Positions 51,722-60,369 of a stretch of 64,000 nucleotides of DNA are shown piece after piece; position 1 is the stretch's first letter; each line of letters opens with the position of its first letter. The translations under genes were made by a program, and so were the position numbers. The notes beneath the pieces are model-generated. The model saw only the letters and a program-made list of their open reading frames with translations. It did no database searches and was not told the DNA's origin. This DNA comes from Leifsonia aquatica (GTDB taxonomy: Bacteria; Actinomycetota; Actinomycetes; Actinomycetales; Microbacteriaceae): assembly GCF_014190775.1 (NCBI RefSeq), contig NZ_JACHVP010000001.1, positions 868,001 to 932,000 of the forward strand. Reading direction: 5' to 3'.

Positions 51722-53262
51722 TGGCGCTCGCTCGGGCGTTCGCCGTCGCGCTGACCGGGGTCCGCGGCGACATCGTCGAGGTCGAGGCCGACATCTCCGC
51801 CGGGCTCCCGGCGTTCGTCCTCATCGGGTTGCCGGATGCCGCTCTCGGCGAGTCGCGCAAGCGGGTGAGTGCGGCAGCGGTCAACGCGGGGAGCCCGCTC
51901 ACCCAGCGCAAGCTCACCGTCAACCTGTCGCCGGCATCGCTGCGCAAACAGGGCAGCGGGTTCGACCTGGCCATCGCGATCGCCGCGCTGGCCGCCGCGG
52001 GCGACGTCCCGGCGGAGTCGGCTTCGCGTGCCGTCCATCTGGGCGAGCTGGGCCTGGACGGGCGCCTTCGCCCCGTGCCCGGAGTGCTGCCGGCCGTGCT
52101 TGCCGCGCGCGACGCCGGGTTCCGGCGCGTCCTCGTCCCGACCGCGAACTCGGCGGAGGCGGAACTCGTCGACGGCGTGGATGTCGTGGCGGTTGCAGGA
52201 CTGCGCGCCGCAGCGATCGCCCACGGCGCCGAACTCGATCCGATCGACCTCGACCCCGTCGAGGGGTCCGCCCTCGACGCGGCCGAGCCGGACGAACCGG
52301 ACCTCGCCGATGTCGCCGGCAACGACGAAGCGGTGGACGCCCTCGTCGCGGCCGCCGCGGGCGGGCACCACGTCGCCATGGTCGGGCCGCCGGGAGCGGG
52401 TAAGACGATGCTCGCCCGGCGTCTCCCTTCGTTGTTGCCGGACCTGACGGGCGCCGAGGCGCTGGAGTCCACCTCCATCCGCTCGCTCGCCGGACTCGGG
52501 ATCGGCGGCGGGCTCGTGCGTCGTCCGCCGTTCGAAGCGCCCCACCACACCGCCAGTGCCGTCTCGCTCGTCGGTGGCGGGAGCGGGCGCATCGTTCCCG
52601 GCGCCATCGTCCGGGCGACCAATGGCGTGCTCTTCCTCGACGAAGCGGCGGAGTTCCCGCCCTCCGTCCTCGACGCGCTGCGGCAGCCCCTCGAATCGGG
52701 AGCGGTCAGCATCCACCGGGCGAGCGGCGCCGCGACGTTCCCCGCCCGCTTCCAGCTCGTGCTGGCCTCGAACCCGTGCCCGTGCGGGCGCTACGGTTCC
52801 GTGGACGAGGAGTGCACCTGCACCCCGATCGCCCGCCGCCGCTACCTGGCGCGGATGTCGGGTCCGTTGCTCGATCGGGTCGACATCCACCTCACGGTGC
52901 GGCGGCTCGGGCTGGCCGCTCTGCGCTCCGGCGCCGACGGGGAGTGTGCCGCACGGACCAGTGCGGTCCTCCGAGAGCGCGTGGAGGCAGCACGTCAGGT
53001 CGCCCGGTCCCGCCTCGCGGGCACGGGATGGCGGCGCAACGCCGATGTGGCGGGCACGTGGCTGCGGGCGGGCGCACGCCGGATCGGGCCGGCAGCGATC
53101 GGCCCGCTGGACCGCGCCCTGGAGCGGGGTGCGATCACGATGCGCGGGTACGACCGCGCGCTCCGGCTGGCGTGGACCCTCGCCGATCTCGACGGCGCCG
53201 CGGGACCGTCCGCGGACCACATCGGTCGTGCACTGTTCCTGCGCAGGGGGATCGGCGCATGA
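51721..53262 (+). CDS. comM: ComM/YifB-family Mg-chelatase-like AAA ATPase
   Basis: A 513-residue protein with an N-terminal Lon-protease-like S5 domain (G-L-P-D-A-A-L-G-E-S-R near 37-47) and a Mg-chelatase-type AAA+ core: Walker A G-P-P-G-A-G-K-T near 222-229, Walker B V-L-F-L-D-E-A-A-E, and a C-x-C-G...C-x-C zinc-like loop near 355. ComM helicases drive branch migration of integrating DNA in transformation. It is flanked by yraN and dprA, a common trio. Confidence 0.93.
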   Translation: MALARAFAVALTGVRGDIVEVEADISAGLPAFVLIGLPDAALGESRKRVSAAAVNAGSPLTQRKLTVNLSPASLRKQGSGFDLAIAIAALAAAGDVPAESASRAVHLGELGLDGRLRPVPGVLPAVLAARDAGFRRVLVPTANSAEAELVDGVDVVAVAGLRAAAIAHGAELDPIDLDPVEGSALDAAEPDEPDLADVAGNDEAVDALVAAAAGGHHVAMVGPPGAGKTMLARRLPSLLPDLTGAEALESTSIRSLAGLGIGGGLVRRPPFEAPHHTASAVSLVGGGSGRIVPGAIVRATNGVLFLDEAAEFPPSVLDALRQPLESGAVSIHRASGAATFPARFQLVLASNPCPCGRYGSVDEECTCTPIARRRYLARMSGPLLDRVDIHLTVRRLGLAALRSGADGECAARTSAVLRERVEAARQVARSRLAGTGWRRNADVAGTWLRAGARRIGPAAIGPLDRALERGAITMRGYDRALRLAWTLADLDGAAGPSADHIGRALFLRRGIGA

Positions 53263-54518
53263 GCGGCGTCGCAACGTTCGCGGGCATCCCGCACCGTACG
53301 ATCGCAGAACTTCTGGCGGTCGTCTCGGCGGGAGCGGTGGAGGGCGGACCGTCCTCCGAGCGAGCGGCGCTCGAGGCGGAATTCGCCCGGGTGTCGCTCG
53401 GCACCATGATCGAACCCGGCGATACCGATGCCGGCGCGCTCGTGAACGCCCTCGGTCCCGCGGCGGCGCTCCTCTGCGTCGTCGACGAGCTGGATGGTCG
53501 AGAGGTGCTCGGCCGCATCGGAGGCGACGCATCCAGCGCTCGTCAGCGTGCGCGGATGACGGACGCCCTGACGCGCTGGCGTGCGAAGGGATCGCCGGAG
53601 ACCGGGGTGAGAGCGCTCGAGATGGCGGCGCACGTGGGCGCTCGTCTTCTCACACCCGAGGCGACCGGATGGCCCGAGGGGCTGTCCGCACTGGGCGCAG
53701 GCGAGCCTCTCGCCCTCTGGCTCCGTGGGGACCCGGAGCGGCTCACGGCGCTGGAGCGGTCCGTCTCCCTCGTCGGTGCCCGCGCCGCGACCGGGTACGG
53801 CGAGCACGTCGCCATGGAGAGCGCGGCCGGTCTCGGGGACCGGGGCTTCGCCATCGTGTCGGGCGGTGCGTACGGGATCGACGGTGCCGCGCACCGCGCG
53901 GCGGTCGCCAGCGGGCACGTGACCGTCGCGTTCCTCGCCGGGGGAGTGGACCGCCTCTATCCGGCCGGCCACAGCGACCTTCTGCGCCGGGTCGCCGAGA
54001 CCGGGCTCCTCGTCGGCGAGCTGCCGTGCGGCTCGACACCGACGCGATGGCGTTTCCTGATGCGCAACCGGCTCATCGCCGCCGTCAGCGGCGCGACGAT
54101 CGTCGTCGAGGCCGGCCACCGCTCCGGCTCCCTCAACACCGCCGGGCACGCCGCCGAGATCGGTCGGCCGCTCGGCGCTGTACCCGGTCCGGTGACCTCG
54201 CCGGCGTCGGCGGGCTGCCACCGCCTCATCCGCGAATACGCCGCGACCTGTGTCACCACGGTCGATGAGATGGCCGAGCTCGCCGACCCGCTGGGCGCGT
54301 CGGGTGTGCCGGACGACGGGGACGATGCCGACGGGTCGGGCAGCAGCGCGGACGACCGCGCCGTGCTCGCCGCTGCGTCCATCCGCGGCGGTCGCGAGAC
54401 GGACGAGCTGGCGCAGGTGACAGGGCTCGCACTCCCTGCGGTGGTCGCCGCGCTCGGGCGCCTCAGCCTCTCCGGCGCCGTCCGCTCCACCGTGACGGGC
54501 TGGGAGGCCACCCGGTGA
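53259..54518 (+). CDS. dprA: DNA-processing protein DprA
   Basis: A 419-residue protein that loads RecA on incoming single-stranded DNA. An N-terminal helical part is followed by the Rossmann-like DprA core (S-L-V-G-A-R-A-A-T-G-Y-G near 168, S-G-G-A-Y-G-I-D-G-A-A-H near 204-215, L-A-G-G-V-D-R-L-Y-P, and G-S-L-N-T-A). The C-terminal 60 residues form a winged-helix-like domain after an acidic linker. It overlaps comM by four bases. Confidence 0.94.
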   Translation: MSGVATFAGIPHRTIAELLAVVSAGAVEGGPSSERAALEAEFARVSLGTMIEPGDTDAGALVNALGPAAALLCVVDELDGREVLGRIGGDASSARQRARMTDALTRWRAKGSPETGVRALEMAAHVGARLLTPEATGWPEGLSALGAGEPLALWLRGDPERLTALERSVSLVGARAATGYGEHVAMESAAGLGDRGFAIVSGGAYGIDGAAHRAAVASGHVTVAFLAGGVDRLYPAGHSDLLRRVAETGLLVGELPCGSTPTRWRFLMRNRLIAAVSGATIVVEAGHRSGSLNTAGHAAEIGRPLGAVPGPVTSPASAGCHRLIREYAATCVTTVDEMAELADPLGASGVPDDGDDADGSGSSADDRAVLAAASIRGGRETDELAQVTGLALPAVVAALGRLSLSGAVRSTVTGWEATR

Positions 54519-54529
54519 CGCCGACAGGG

Positions 54530-55153
54530 CTAGCCCGCGACCAGTTCCCAGGCGACGACACCCGCGAGGCAGAGGTAGACCACTCCCGCCGCGACGCTCA
54601 GCGTTCGGCCTGCGGACGGCTTGGCGGCCAGGCGGCGCTGGAGCGTGCTGGCCAGGAGGCCGACGGCCGTGTCCACGATGTAGCCGATGAGCATGAAGCA
54701 GAGGCCGAGCACGATGAACTGCGCGACGCTCGACGTGGCCGAGCCCAGAAACTGCGGGAGGAAGGCCAGGAAGAACAACGCCATCTTCGGGTTGGTGAGA
54801 TTCACCACGAGCCCCTGGCGGAACCAGCGCGTCGTGCGCGGGCTGGCCGCGAACGACGCGCCGCGGCGCGCATCGAGGAATGCTCGGGCGGACAACCAGA
54901 TCAGATAGACGCCGCCCACGACGCGGATCACGCCTAATGACCACGGATACTGGCGGACGAGTTCTCCGACTCCGGCCGCGACGACCACGGAGTAGACCAG
55001 CACGCCGAGGGCGACCCCGGCCGAGGCGCGCAGCGCTGCGCCCCGGCCTCCCGTGATGCCGACCGCGAGCATGTACGCCATGTCGGTGCCCGGTGCGATG
55101 CAGATGAACAGGCTGGCAAGGAGGAAGACAGGGATGACCGTGACGTCGATCAC
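54530..55153 (-). CDS. LysE/RhtB-family exporter
   Basis: A 207-residue membrane protein with six hydrophobic segments. The N-terminal P-G-T-D-M-A-Y motif near 22 replaces the usual P-G-P, and N-L-T-N-P-K-M-A-L-F-F near 120 is the classic LysE-family loop. These proteins export amino acids or related metabolites. It starts at GTG 55153, overlapping the stop of the CGNR gene by two bases, so the regulator and exporter are translated together. Confidence 0.9.
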   Translation of the reverse strand: MIDVTVIPVFLLASLFICIAPGTDMAYMLAVGITGGRGAALRASAGVALGVLVYSVVVAAGVGELVRQYPWSLGVIRVVGGVYLIWLSARAFLDARRGASFAASPRTTRWFRQGLVVNLTNPKMALFFLAFLPQFLGSATSSVAQFIVLGLCFMLIGYIVDTAVGLLASTLQRRLAAKPSAGRTLSVAAGVVYLCLAGVVAWELVAG

Positions 55154-55728
55154 GGCGAGAGCGCCGCGCCGGCGGCGGGGTTCTGATGCCGATGCCGGTC
55201 GACGCGCGCACGGTTGCCGCACCCCGGACTGCACCACCGCTGGTTGCGCCGCGACCGATGGAAGATCTGACCGCAGCCGGGAGCCTCGCACACCGCGATC
55301 GCCGCCAGATCATCGCGGGCGAGGAGGTCGACGGTCGCCGCCGCCAGAACGCCGAGAAGGGCCGGGAAGCCGGTCCCGGCCGCCAACCGGCTCGCGCCGG
55401 CACCGGTCCCGCTCCCGAGAAGCCTCGTCACGCCGGCCGCGACGACACGGTCGTTGATGAGGTCCACATCGTCGGCGTCGAGGTCGGCGTGCAGCGCGGC
55501 CGCGTGCAAGAGCCGACTTGTGGCGTCCCGCTGCGCCACGACCACGGCGAGGTCCACCCGGTCGCCGGCGAGAGCGGGCAACCAGGCCGGCTCGGCGTCG
55601 ACCCAGCCCAGGAACTCGTCGACGGTGCCGATGAGCTCCTCCCGGTGATCGCCCAGGCCGATCGTCGTATTGACGAAGTCGACGGCCAGATGGTCGCCCA
55701 GCCACATCCAACGTCTGCGAGGAATCAC
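55150..55728 (-). CDS. CGNR zinc-finger (ABATE-domain) protein
   Basis: A 192-residue protein with an N-terminal ABATE-type region (L-G-D-H-L-A-V-D-F-V-N-T near 9-20) and a C-terminal CGNR zinc finger: C-E-A-P-G-C near 160, R-R-N-Q-R-W-C-S-P-G-C-G-N-R-A-R near 173-188. Such proteins are predicted transcription regulators. The start is uncertain: GTG 55728 was taken, but ATG 55707 and TTGs at 55755 and 55764 are in frame. It probably regulates the coupled LysE exporter. Confidence 0.8.
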   Translation of the reverse strand: MIPRRRWMWLGDHLAVDFVNTTIGLGDHREELIGTVDEFLGWVDAEPAWLPALAGDRVDLAVVVAQRDATSRLLHAAALHADLDADDVDLINDRVVAAGVTRLLGSGTGAGASRLAAGTGFPALLGVLAAATVDLLARDDLAAIAVCEAPGCGQIFHRSRRNQRWCSPGCGNRARVDRHRHQNPAAGAALSP

Positions 55729-55836
55729 CCCGACATCATGACCCCGTAATGCCAAGTTGTGCAAAAACCATTACACGGAACGGATCAGCGAGGGTCGCTG
55801 CAGCCGAGGCACGCAGACGCGGGGGATGCTGGAGGA

Positions 55837-56742
55837 GTGCAACTCCCGGACGCGATCGACGGGTACGCGCGCCACCTCCAGGTCGAGCGCGGGTACTCCG
55901 CTCAGACGGTGCGCGCCTACCGGTCCGACCTGGCGGCGCTCGCCGCGTTCGCCGCCGAACGCACGGTGGCGGACACGGACGGACTCACCCTCGACGTGCT
56001 GCGCGACTGGCTCTGGGAGGGATCCCAGCGCGGTCTCGCCAAAGCCACGCTCGCGCGACGCTCCGCGACAGCGCGCGGGTTCAGCGCCTGGGTGACCCGC
56101 ACCGGAGGCGAGACCGTGGACCCCGCCGCGCGCCTCCGGGCACCCCGGGCGGACAAGACCCTCCCGCGCGTCATCACGCGGGCGCAGATGGACGAGCTCC
56201 TGGCAGCGCTCGCCGCCCTCGCAGCCGACGGCGATCCGGGCGCGTTGCGCGACCTGACCGTCATCGAGCTGCTCTACGCCACGGGCGTGCGCGTATCCGA
56301 GCTGACCGGGCTCGACGTGGACGACGTCGACCTCGACCGGCTCACGGTGCGCGTGCTGGGCAAGGGTGCGAAAGAACGCGTCGTCCCGTTCGGCGTGCCC
56401 GCCCGCAACATCCTCCGCCGTTACCTCGCGGAGGCGCGGCCGGCCCTCGCCGTCGCGCGCTCCGGACCGGCGCTGCTGCTCGGTGCGCGCGGCGGTCGCC
56501 TCGGCACCCGCGCCGTCTACGAACTCGTCGCCGGGCTGCTCGAGGGGATCCCGGGATCAGGTCCGGCGGGACCGCACGCCCTCCGCCACACCGCAGCCAC
56601 GCACCTCCTGGACGGAGGCGCGGACCTGCGCGCCGTGCAGGAGATCCTCGGCCACGCCAGCCTCGGCACCACCCAGATCTACACGCACGTCTCCACGGAG
56701 CGGCTCAAGGAGAGCTACCGGATCGCGCACCCGCGCGCCTGA
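55837..56742 (+). CDS. xerC: XerC-type tyrosine recombinase
   Basis: A 301-residue site-specific recombinase, probably acting with XerD at dif to resolve chromosome dimers. The N-terminal SAM-like domain has [12 protein letters not shown]. Catalytic residues are visible: Arg152 in G-V-R-V-S-E-L, Lys near 181 in G-K-G-A-K-E-R, His247 and Arg250 in H-A-L-R-H, His273 in G-H-A-S, and Tyr282 in Q-I-Y-T-H-V. The GTG at 55837 is 6 bases after GATGCT. A position near dprA and rpsB is usual for the chromosomal xerC of actinobacteria, so it is not a mobile-element integrase. Confidence 0.92.
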   Translation: MQLPDAIDGYARHLQVERGYSAQTVRAYRSDLAALAAFAAERTVADTDGLTLDVLRDWLWEGSQRGLAKATLARRSATARGFSAWVTRTGGETVDPAARLRAPRADKTLPRVITRAQMDELLAALAALAADGDPGALRDLTVIELLYATGVRVSELTGLDVDDVDLDRLTVRVLGKGAKERVVPFGVPARNILRRYLAEARPALAVARSGPALLLGARGGRLGTRAVYELVAGLLEGIPGSGPAGPHALRHTAATHLLDGGADLRAVQEILGHASLGTTQIYTHVSTERLKESYRIAHPRA

Positions 56743-56765
56743 TACGCCCGCCTCTGACACTCGCG

Positions 56766-57443
56766 TCACCCGTCGCGGCCGAGGGGCAGCAGCACCGACG
56801 GCGGCACCCGGTCGAAGAACAGCAGCGGCGAGACGTAGGCGCCGTCCACCCGCACACCGACGTGGAGGCACGAGTCGCCGCAGTGTCCACCCGATGCCAG
56901 GAGGCCGATCACAGCGCCGCGCGCGACGGACTGACCGGCGATGAGGTCCGTCGCCAGCGGCTCGTAGCTCGAGAGCACGCCGCCGCCGTGGTCCAGCGTG
57001 AGTACCGGCCGGTCCACGACGACCCCGGCGAACCGGACCGTCGCATCGGCCGGCGCCGTCACGTGCAGCTCGGGCGTCGCGGCCAGGTCGATGCCGCGGT
57101 GCCCGGCGGCGTACGGCGTCGGGGGAGCGGCGTAGGCGCCGACCACCTGGGGTGGCATGACCGGCCATGCCCATCGCGGCGCGGAGCCGGGCACGGCGGC
57201 GCGCGCCGGCGTCCACGGGGCCTGAGCGGGCTCGGGTGCCGCGCGCGCAACGGCAGGACCGGGCGCGAGCACGGCCGCGGCGCCCGACGGCGCACCGGTC
57301 ACCACCACCCCCGCCACGAGCAAGCCGAGAGCCCGCATCCGCCACGCCCGCACCCGCCACGCCCGCACCCGCCACGCCCGCACCCGCCACGCCCGTACCC
57401 GCCGGGCCGCACCGCCCACGATCTCCCTGCCCCGTCGTCCCAT
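56766..57443 (-). CDS. M23-family peptidase with repetitive signal peptide
   Basis: A 225-residue secreted LytM/M23 protein. The n-region of its signal peptide is R-A-W-R-V repeated, encoded by five copies of a 15-base unit, and gives a very basic start before the hydrophobic core A-L-G-L-L-V-A-G-V-V-V. The peptidase part has the first zinc motif G-H-R-G-I-D near 115 and the second H-x-x-V-type end S-C-L-H-V-G-V-R. It is predicted to cut or bind peptidoglycan. M23 genes next to rpsB are common in actinobacteria. The ATG is at 57443; later starts within the repeat cannot be excluded. Confidence 0.85.
   Translation of the reverse strand: MGRRGREIVGGAARRVRAWRVRAWRVRAWRVRAWRMRALGLLVAGVVVTGAPSGAAAVLAPGPAVARAAPEPAQAPWTPARAAVPGSAPRWAWPVMPPQVVGAYAAPPTPYAAGHRGIDLAATPELHVTAPADATVRFAGVVVDRPVLTLDHGGGVLSSYEPLATDLIAGQSVARGAVIGLLASGGHCGDSCLHVGVRVDGAYVSPLLFFDRVPPSVLLPLGRDG
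57331..57405. repeat. 15-base tandem repeat, five copies
   Basis: Units start at 57331, 57346, 57361, 57376 and 57391 with consensus GCCCGCACCCGCCAC. The middle three are identical; the first has one change and the last three. On the minus strand each unit encodes R-A-W-R-V or close variants inside the M23 signal peptide. The unit length is a multiple of three, so copy number can change without a frameshift. Confidence 0.92.
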
Positions 57444-57498
57444 CGCTCGCCCCTCCCGTCACCTCCACCGTCGTGGAGCACCGGGTTGACGGCTGGTC

Positions 57499-57602
57499 GC
57501 GAGCGCGAACGGTGGAGAACGGTCATTCTGCACATCCGACGCATGTCGATATTGCCCTGCGGCGATCCGGGCGTACCGTGTCTAGCGCCGGTTCGCGCTC
57601 GC
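57499..57602. promoter_or_regulatory. Sugar-porter promoter flanked by 12-base inverted repeats
   Basis: GCGAGCGCGAAC at 57499-57510 is the exact reverse complement of GTTCGCGCTCGC at 57591-57602. Between them lies a fair promoter: TTGCCC (57552-57557), 16 bases, TACCGT (57574-57579). The two repeats could be paired regulator sites acting by looping, or chance in GC-rich DNA. Confidence 0.45.
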
Positions 57603-57652
57603 CAGGGCGGGCCAGCGGACGACGGCGGCACACAACCGAACAAGGGGAAGAC

Positions 57653-59152
57653 ATGTCAGGACAACGCAGCGGCACCGACGAGGCCGGGAACGAGGTCACC
57701 CACCAGCCCAGTGGCGCGATGCGGCGCAAGGCGACGGGACTGGCCATCGCGGCGGCCGTCGGCGGCTTCCTCTTCGGTTTCGACTCGTCTGTCATCAACG
57801 GAGCGGTCGACTCGATCGGCACGCACTTCGAGCTGAACGCGTTCGTCAAGGGCTTCGTCGTGGCCGTCGCCCTCCTGGGCTGCGCGCTGGGCGCCTACGT
57901 CGCCGGTCGACTCGCCGACCGCTGGGGCCGGCTCAAGGTCATGCTCCTCGGCGCCGGGCTGTTCCTCGTCAGCTCCATCGGTGCCGGTCTGGCGTTCTCG
58001 GTCTGGGACCTCGGGCTGTGGCGCGTGGTGGGCGGCCTGGGCATCGGCATCGCGTCCGTCGTGGCGCCGGCGTACATCGCGGAGATCGCACCGCGGCAGC
58101 GTCGAGGCGGGCTGGCCTCCCTGCAGCAGTTGGCGATCACCATCGGTATCTTCGCCGCGCTCCTCTCCGACGCGCTGCTCGCCAACGGCAACCCGTCGCG
58201 CGAGATCTGGTTCGGGCTGGAGGCGTGGCGGTGGATGTTCCTCGTCGGCGTCATCCCGTCGGCCGTGTACGGCATCATCGCGCTGACCGTCCCGGAGTCG
58301 CCGCGCTTCCTGCTCGCGACCGGCCGTCGTGACGAAGCGCGCAAGGTGTTCCAGACGCTCGTGCCCGCGGAGGACCTCGACCGCTCGATCAAGGACATCG
58401 AGGACTCGATCAAGACGGACAAGGAGGGCCTCAAGGCGACCCTGCGCGGCAATGTGCTGGGACTGAAGGGCATCGTCTGGATCGGCATCATCCTGTCGGT
58501 GTTCCAGCAGTTCGTGGGCATCAACGTGATCTTCTACTATTCGACCACCCTGTGGAGCGCGGTGGGCTTCACGAAGGCGGACTCGCTGACGATCAGTGTG
58601 ATCACGTCGATCACGAACGTCGTGGTCACCGTGGTCGCGATCCTGCTCGTCGACCGCATCGGTCGCCGCCCCATCCTCCTCACCGGCTCGGTCGGCATGG
58701 CGGTCTCGCTCGGCACGATGGCGCTCGCGTTCGCCTTCGCGGACAAGGGAGCGGACGGCGCCGTCAGCCTGCCGGGCGCGTGGGGGCCCATCGCCCTCGT
58801 CGCGGCCAACATCTTCGTGATCTGCTTCGGCGCCTCGTGGGGCCCGCTGGTCTGGGTGCTGCTGGGGGAGATCTTCCCCACGAAGATCCGCGGCAAGGCG
58901 CTCGGACTCGCGGCGGCGGCCCAGTGGATCGCCAACTTCCTGATCACCGTGTCCTTCCCGCCGATGGCCGACTTCTCCCTGGTGTTCACGTACGGGATGT
59001 ACGCGTTCTTCGCCGCCCTGTCGTTCTTCTTCGTGTTCTTCAAGATCCCCGAGACGAACGGCATGGCGCTCGAGCAGGCGGAGACGCTCTTCACCAACGC
59101 GAAGGGCCGCGGTCGCGGGCCGCAGGTGCGCTCCAGCGGCGACTCCGCGTGA
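57653..59152 (+). CDS. Sugar porter-family MFS transporter
   Basis: A 499-residue sugar/H+ symporter-type protein with twelve membrane segments. Family signatures are F-G-F-D-S-S-V-I-N-G near 40, A-D-R-W-G-R near 86, P-E-S-P-R near 216, Q-Q-F-V-G-I-N near 284-290, D-R-I-G-R-R-P in the second half and P-E-T-N-G near the C-terminus. Galactose/xylose/arabinose/inositol types are all possible. AAGGGGAAG precedes the ATG. No sugar catabolic genes lie beside it, and it is inserted upstream of rpsB. Confidence 0.92.
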   Translation: MSGQRSGTDEAGNEVTHQPSGAMRRKATGLAIAAAVGGFLFGFDSSVINGAVDSIGTHFELNAFVKGFVVAVALLGCALGAYVAGRLADRWGRLKVMLLGAGLFLVSSIGAGLAFSVWDLGLWRVVGGLGIGIASVVAPAYIAEIAPRQRRGGLASLQQLAITIGIFAALLSDALLANGNPSREIWFGLEAWRWMFLVGVIPSAVYGIIALTVPESPRFLLATGRRDEARKVFQTLVPAEDLDRSIKDIEDSIKTDKEGLKATLRGNVLGLKGIVWIGIILSVFQQFVGINVIFYYSTTLWSAVGFTKADSLTISVITSITNVVVTVVAILLVDRIGRRPILLTGSVGMAVSLGTMALAFAFADKGADGAVSLPGAWGPIALVAANIFVICFGASWGPLVWVLLGEIFPTKIRGKALGLAAAAQWIANFLITVSFPPMADFSLVFTYGMYAFFAALSFFFVFFKIPETNGMALEQAETLFTNAKGRGRGPQVRSSGDSA

Positions 59153-59406
59153 CCCACCGTTCCTGATAGGATGTGCGAAGCACTCCGCTCGTCGGAGTGA
59201 CTACGCGTGCCCGGACACCCGCAGGGTGGGGCGCACTTCCACCGGTCTCCCTCCCAATTCCTCGCGGTTCTTCCGCGCGGGACGAACGGGGAGCGGAGGT
59301 GCGCGGGGCACCAGGAGCGGTGGCCGCCGGCCGCCGTGGACAACCGCACACCGCACCCGCGCGTCGAAGATCACGCCGGGCGCGTCAAACACAAGGAGAA
59401 ACGGCA
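59153..59406 (+). promoter_or_regulatory. Promoter and long leader of rpsB-tsf
   Basis: The 254 bases before rpsB contain TAGGAT (59167-59172) as a likely -10 and then CACTCCG/CGGAGTG (59181-59187 with 59193-59199), a 7-base hairpin at the expected 5' end. The rest is GC-rich with many short stems. AAGGAGAA precedes the rpsB ATG. A leader of about 225 bases suggests S2 autoregulation, which is known in other groups, but I recognise no described motif here. Confidence 0.45.
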
Positions 59407-60324
59407 ATGGCCGTCGTCACCATGCGCCAGCTGCTCGACAGCGGCGTCCACTTCGGACACCAGACCCGCCGCTGGAACCCGAAGATGAAGCGATTCATCC
59501 TCACGGAGCGCTCGGGCAGCTACATCATCGACCTGCAGCAGTCGCTCACCTACATCGACAAGACCTACGACTTCGTCCGCGAGACGGTCGCCCACGGCGG
59601 CACCATCCTCTTCGTCGGCACGAAGAAGCAGGCGCAGCAGGCGATCGCCGAGCAGGCGACCCGCGTGGGCCAGCCCTACGTCAACCAGCGCTGGCTGGGT
59701 GGTCTGCTGACCAACTTCCAGACCGTGTCCAAGCGCCTCGCCCGCATGAAGGAGCTCGAGGAGCTCGACTTCGAGGGCACCACCAGCGGCTTCACCAAGA
59801 AGGAACTGCTGATCAAGAAGCGCGAGCTGGACAAGCTGCACAAGTCGCTCGGCGGTATCCGCAACCTGACGAAGACCCCGAGCGCGCTCTGGGTCGTCGA
59901 CACCAAGAAGGAGCACCTCGCGATCGACGAGGCGAAGAAGCTGGGCATCCCGGTCATCGCCATCCTCGACACGAACTGCGACCCGGACGAGGTCCAGTAC
60001 CCGATCCCGGGTAACGACGACGCCATCCGCTCGGTCGGCCTCCTGACCCGCATCGTCGCCGACGCCGCGGCCGAGGGCCTCATCCAGCGTCACCAGAAGC
60101 CCGAAGAGGGCACCGAGCCGGCCGAGCCGCTCGCCGAGTGGGAGCAGGAGCTGCTCCAGGGCCAGGCCGAGGTGCAGTCGAGCGCCGAGACCGAGAAGGC
60201 GGCCGACGCCGACCTCGCCGAGGCCGAGGCGGACTCCGCCGAGGTCATCGCCGAGGGCGAGGCGGACGCTGAGGTCGCAGCCGAGGCGGAGGCCGTTGCC
60301 GACGCCGAGGCCGAGACCAAGTAG
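59407..60324 (+). CDS. rpsB: 30S ribosomal protein S2 with acidic tail
   Basis: A 305-residue protein. Residues 1-230 are standard S2 ([14 protein letters not shown] near 15-28, G-T-K-K-Q-A near 72, Q-R-W-L-G-G near 96, and D-T-N-C-D-P near 192). The last 60 residues are mostly Ala, Glu, Asp and Val, well beyond the usual length of about 240-270. It is followed by tsf after 45 bases, the near-universal order. Confidence 0.97.
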   Translation: MAVVTMRQLLDSGVHFGHQTRRWNPKMKRFILTERSGSYIIDLQQSLTYIDKTYDFVRETVAHGGTILFVGTKKQAQQAIAEQATRVGQPYVNQRWLGGLLTNFQTVSKRLARMKELEELDFEGTTSGFTKKELLIKKRELDKLHKSLGGIRNLTKTPSALWVVDTKKEHLAIDEAKKLGIPVIAILDTNCDPDEVQYPIPGNDDAIRSVGLLTRIVADAAAEGLIQRHQKPEEGTEPAEPLAEWEQELLQGQAEVQSSAETEKAADADLAEAEADSAEVIAEGEADAEVAAEAEAVADAEAETK

Positions 60325-60369
60325 TCCCCACCCCACACCCGCTTTCGACAAGAAGGTTCCAGTCAGAAC

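Noticed and set aside
55837-56742. Integrase of a mobile element
   Set aside because: No attachment-site duplication, excisionase or phage genes are nearby, and the location beside dprA and rpsB is the usual place of chromosomal xerC.
57331-57405. CRISPR-like array
   Set aside because: The 15-base units are directly adjacent with no spacers and are read as codons of a signal peptide.
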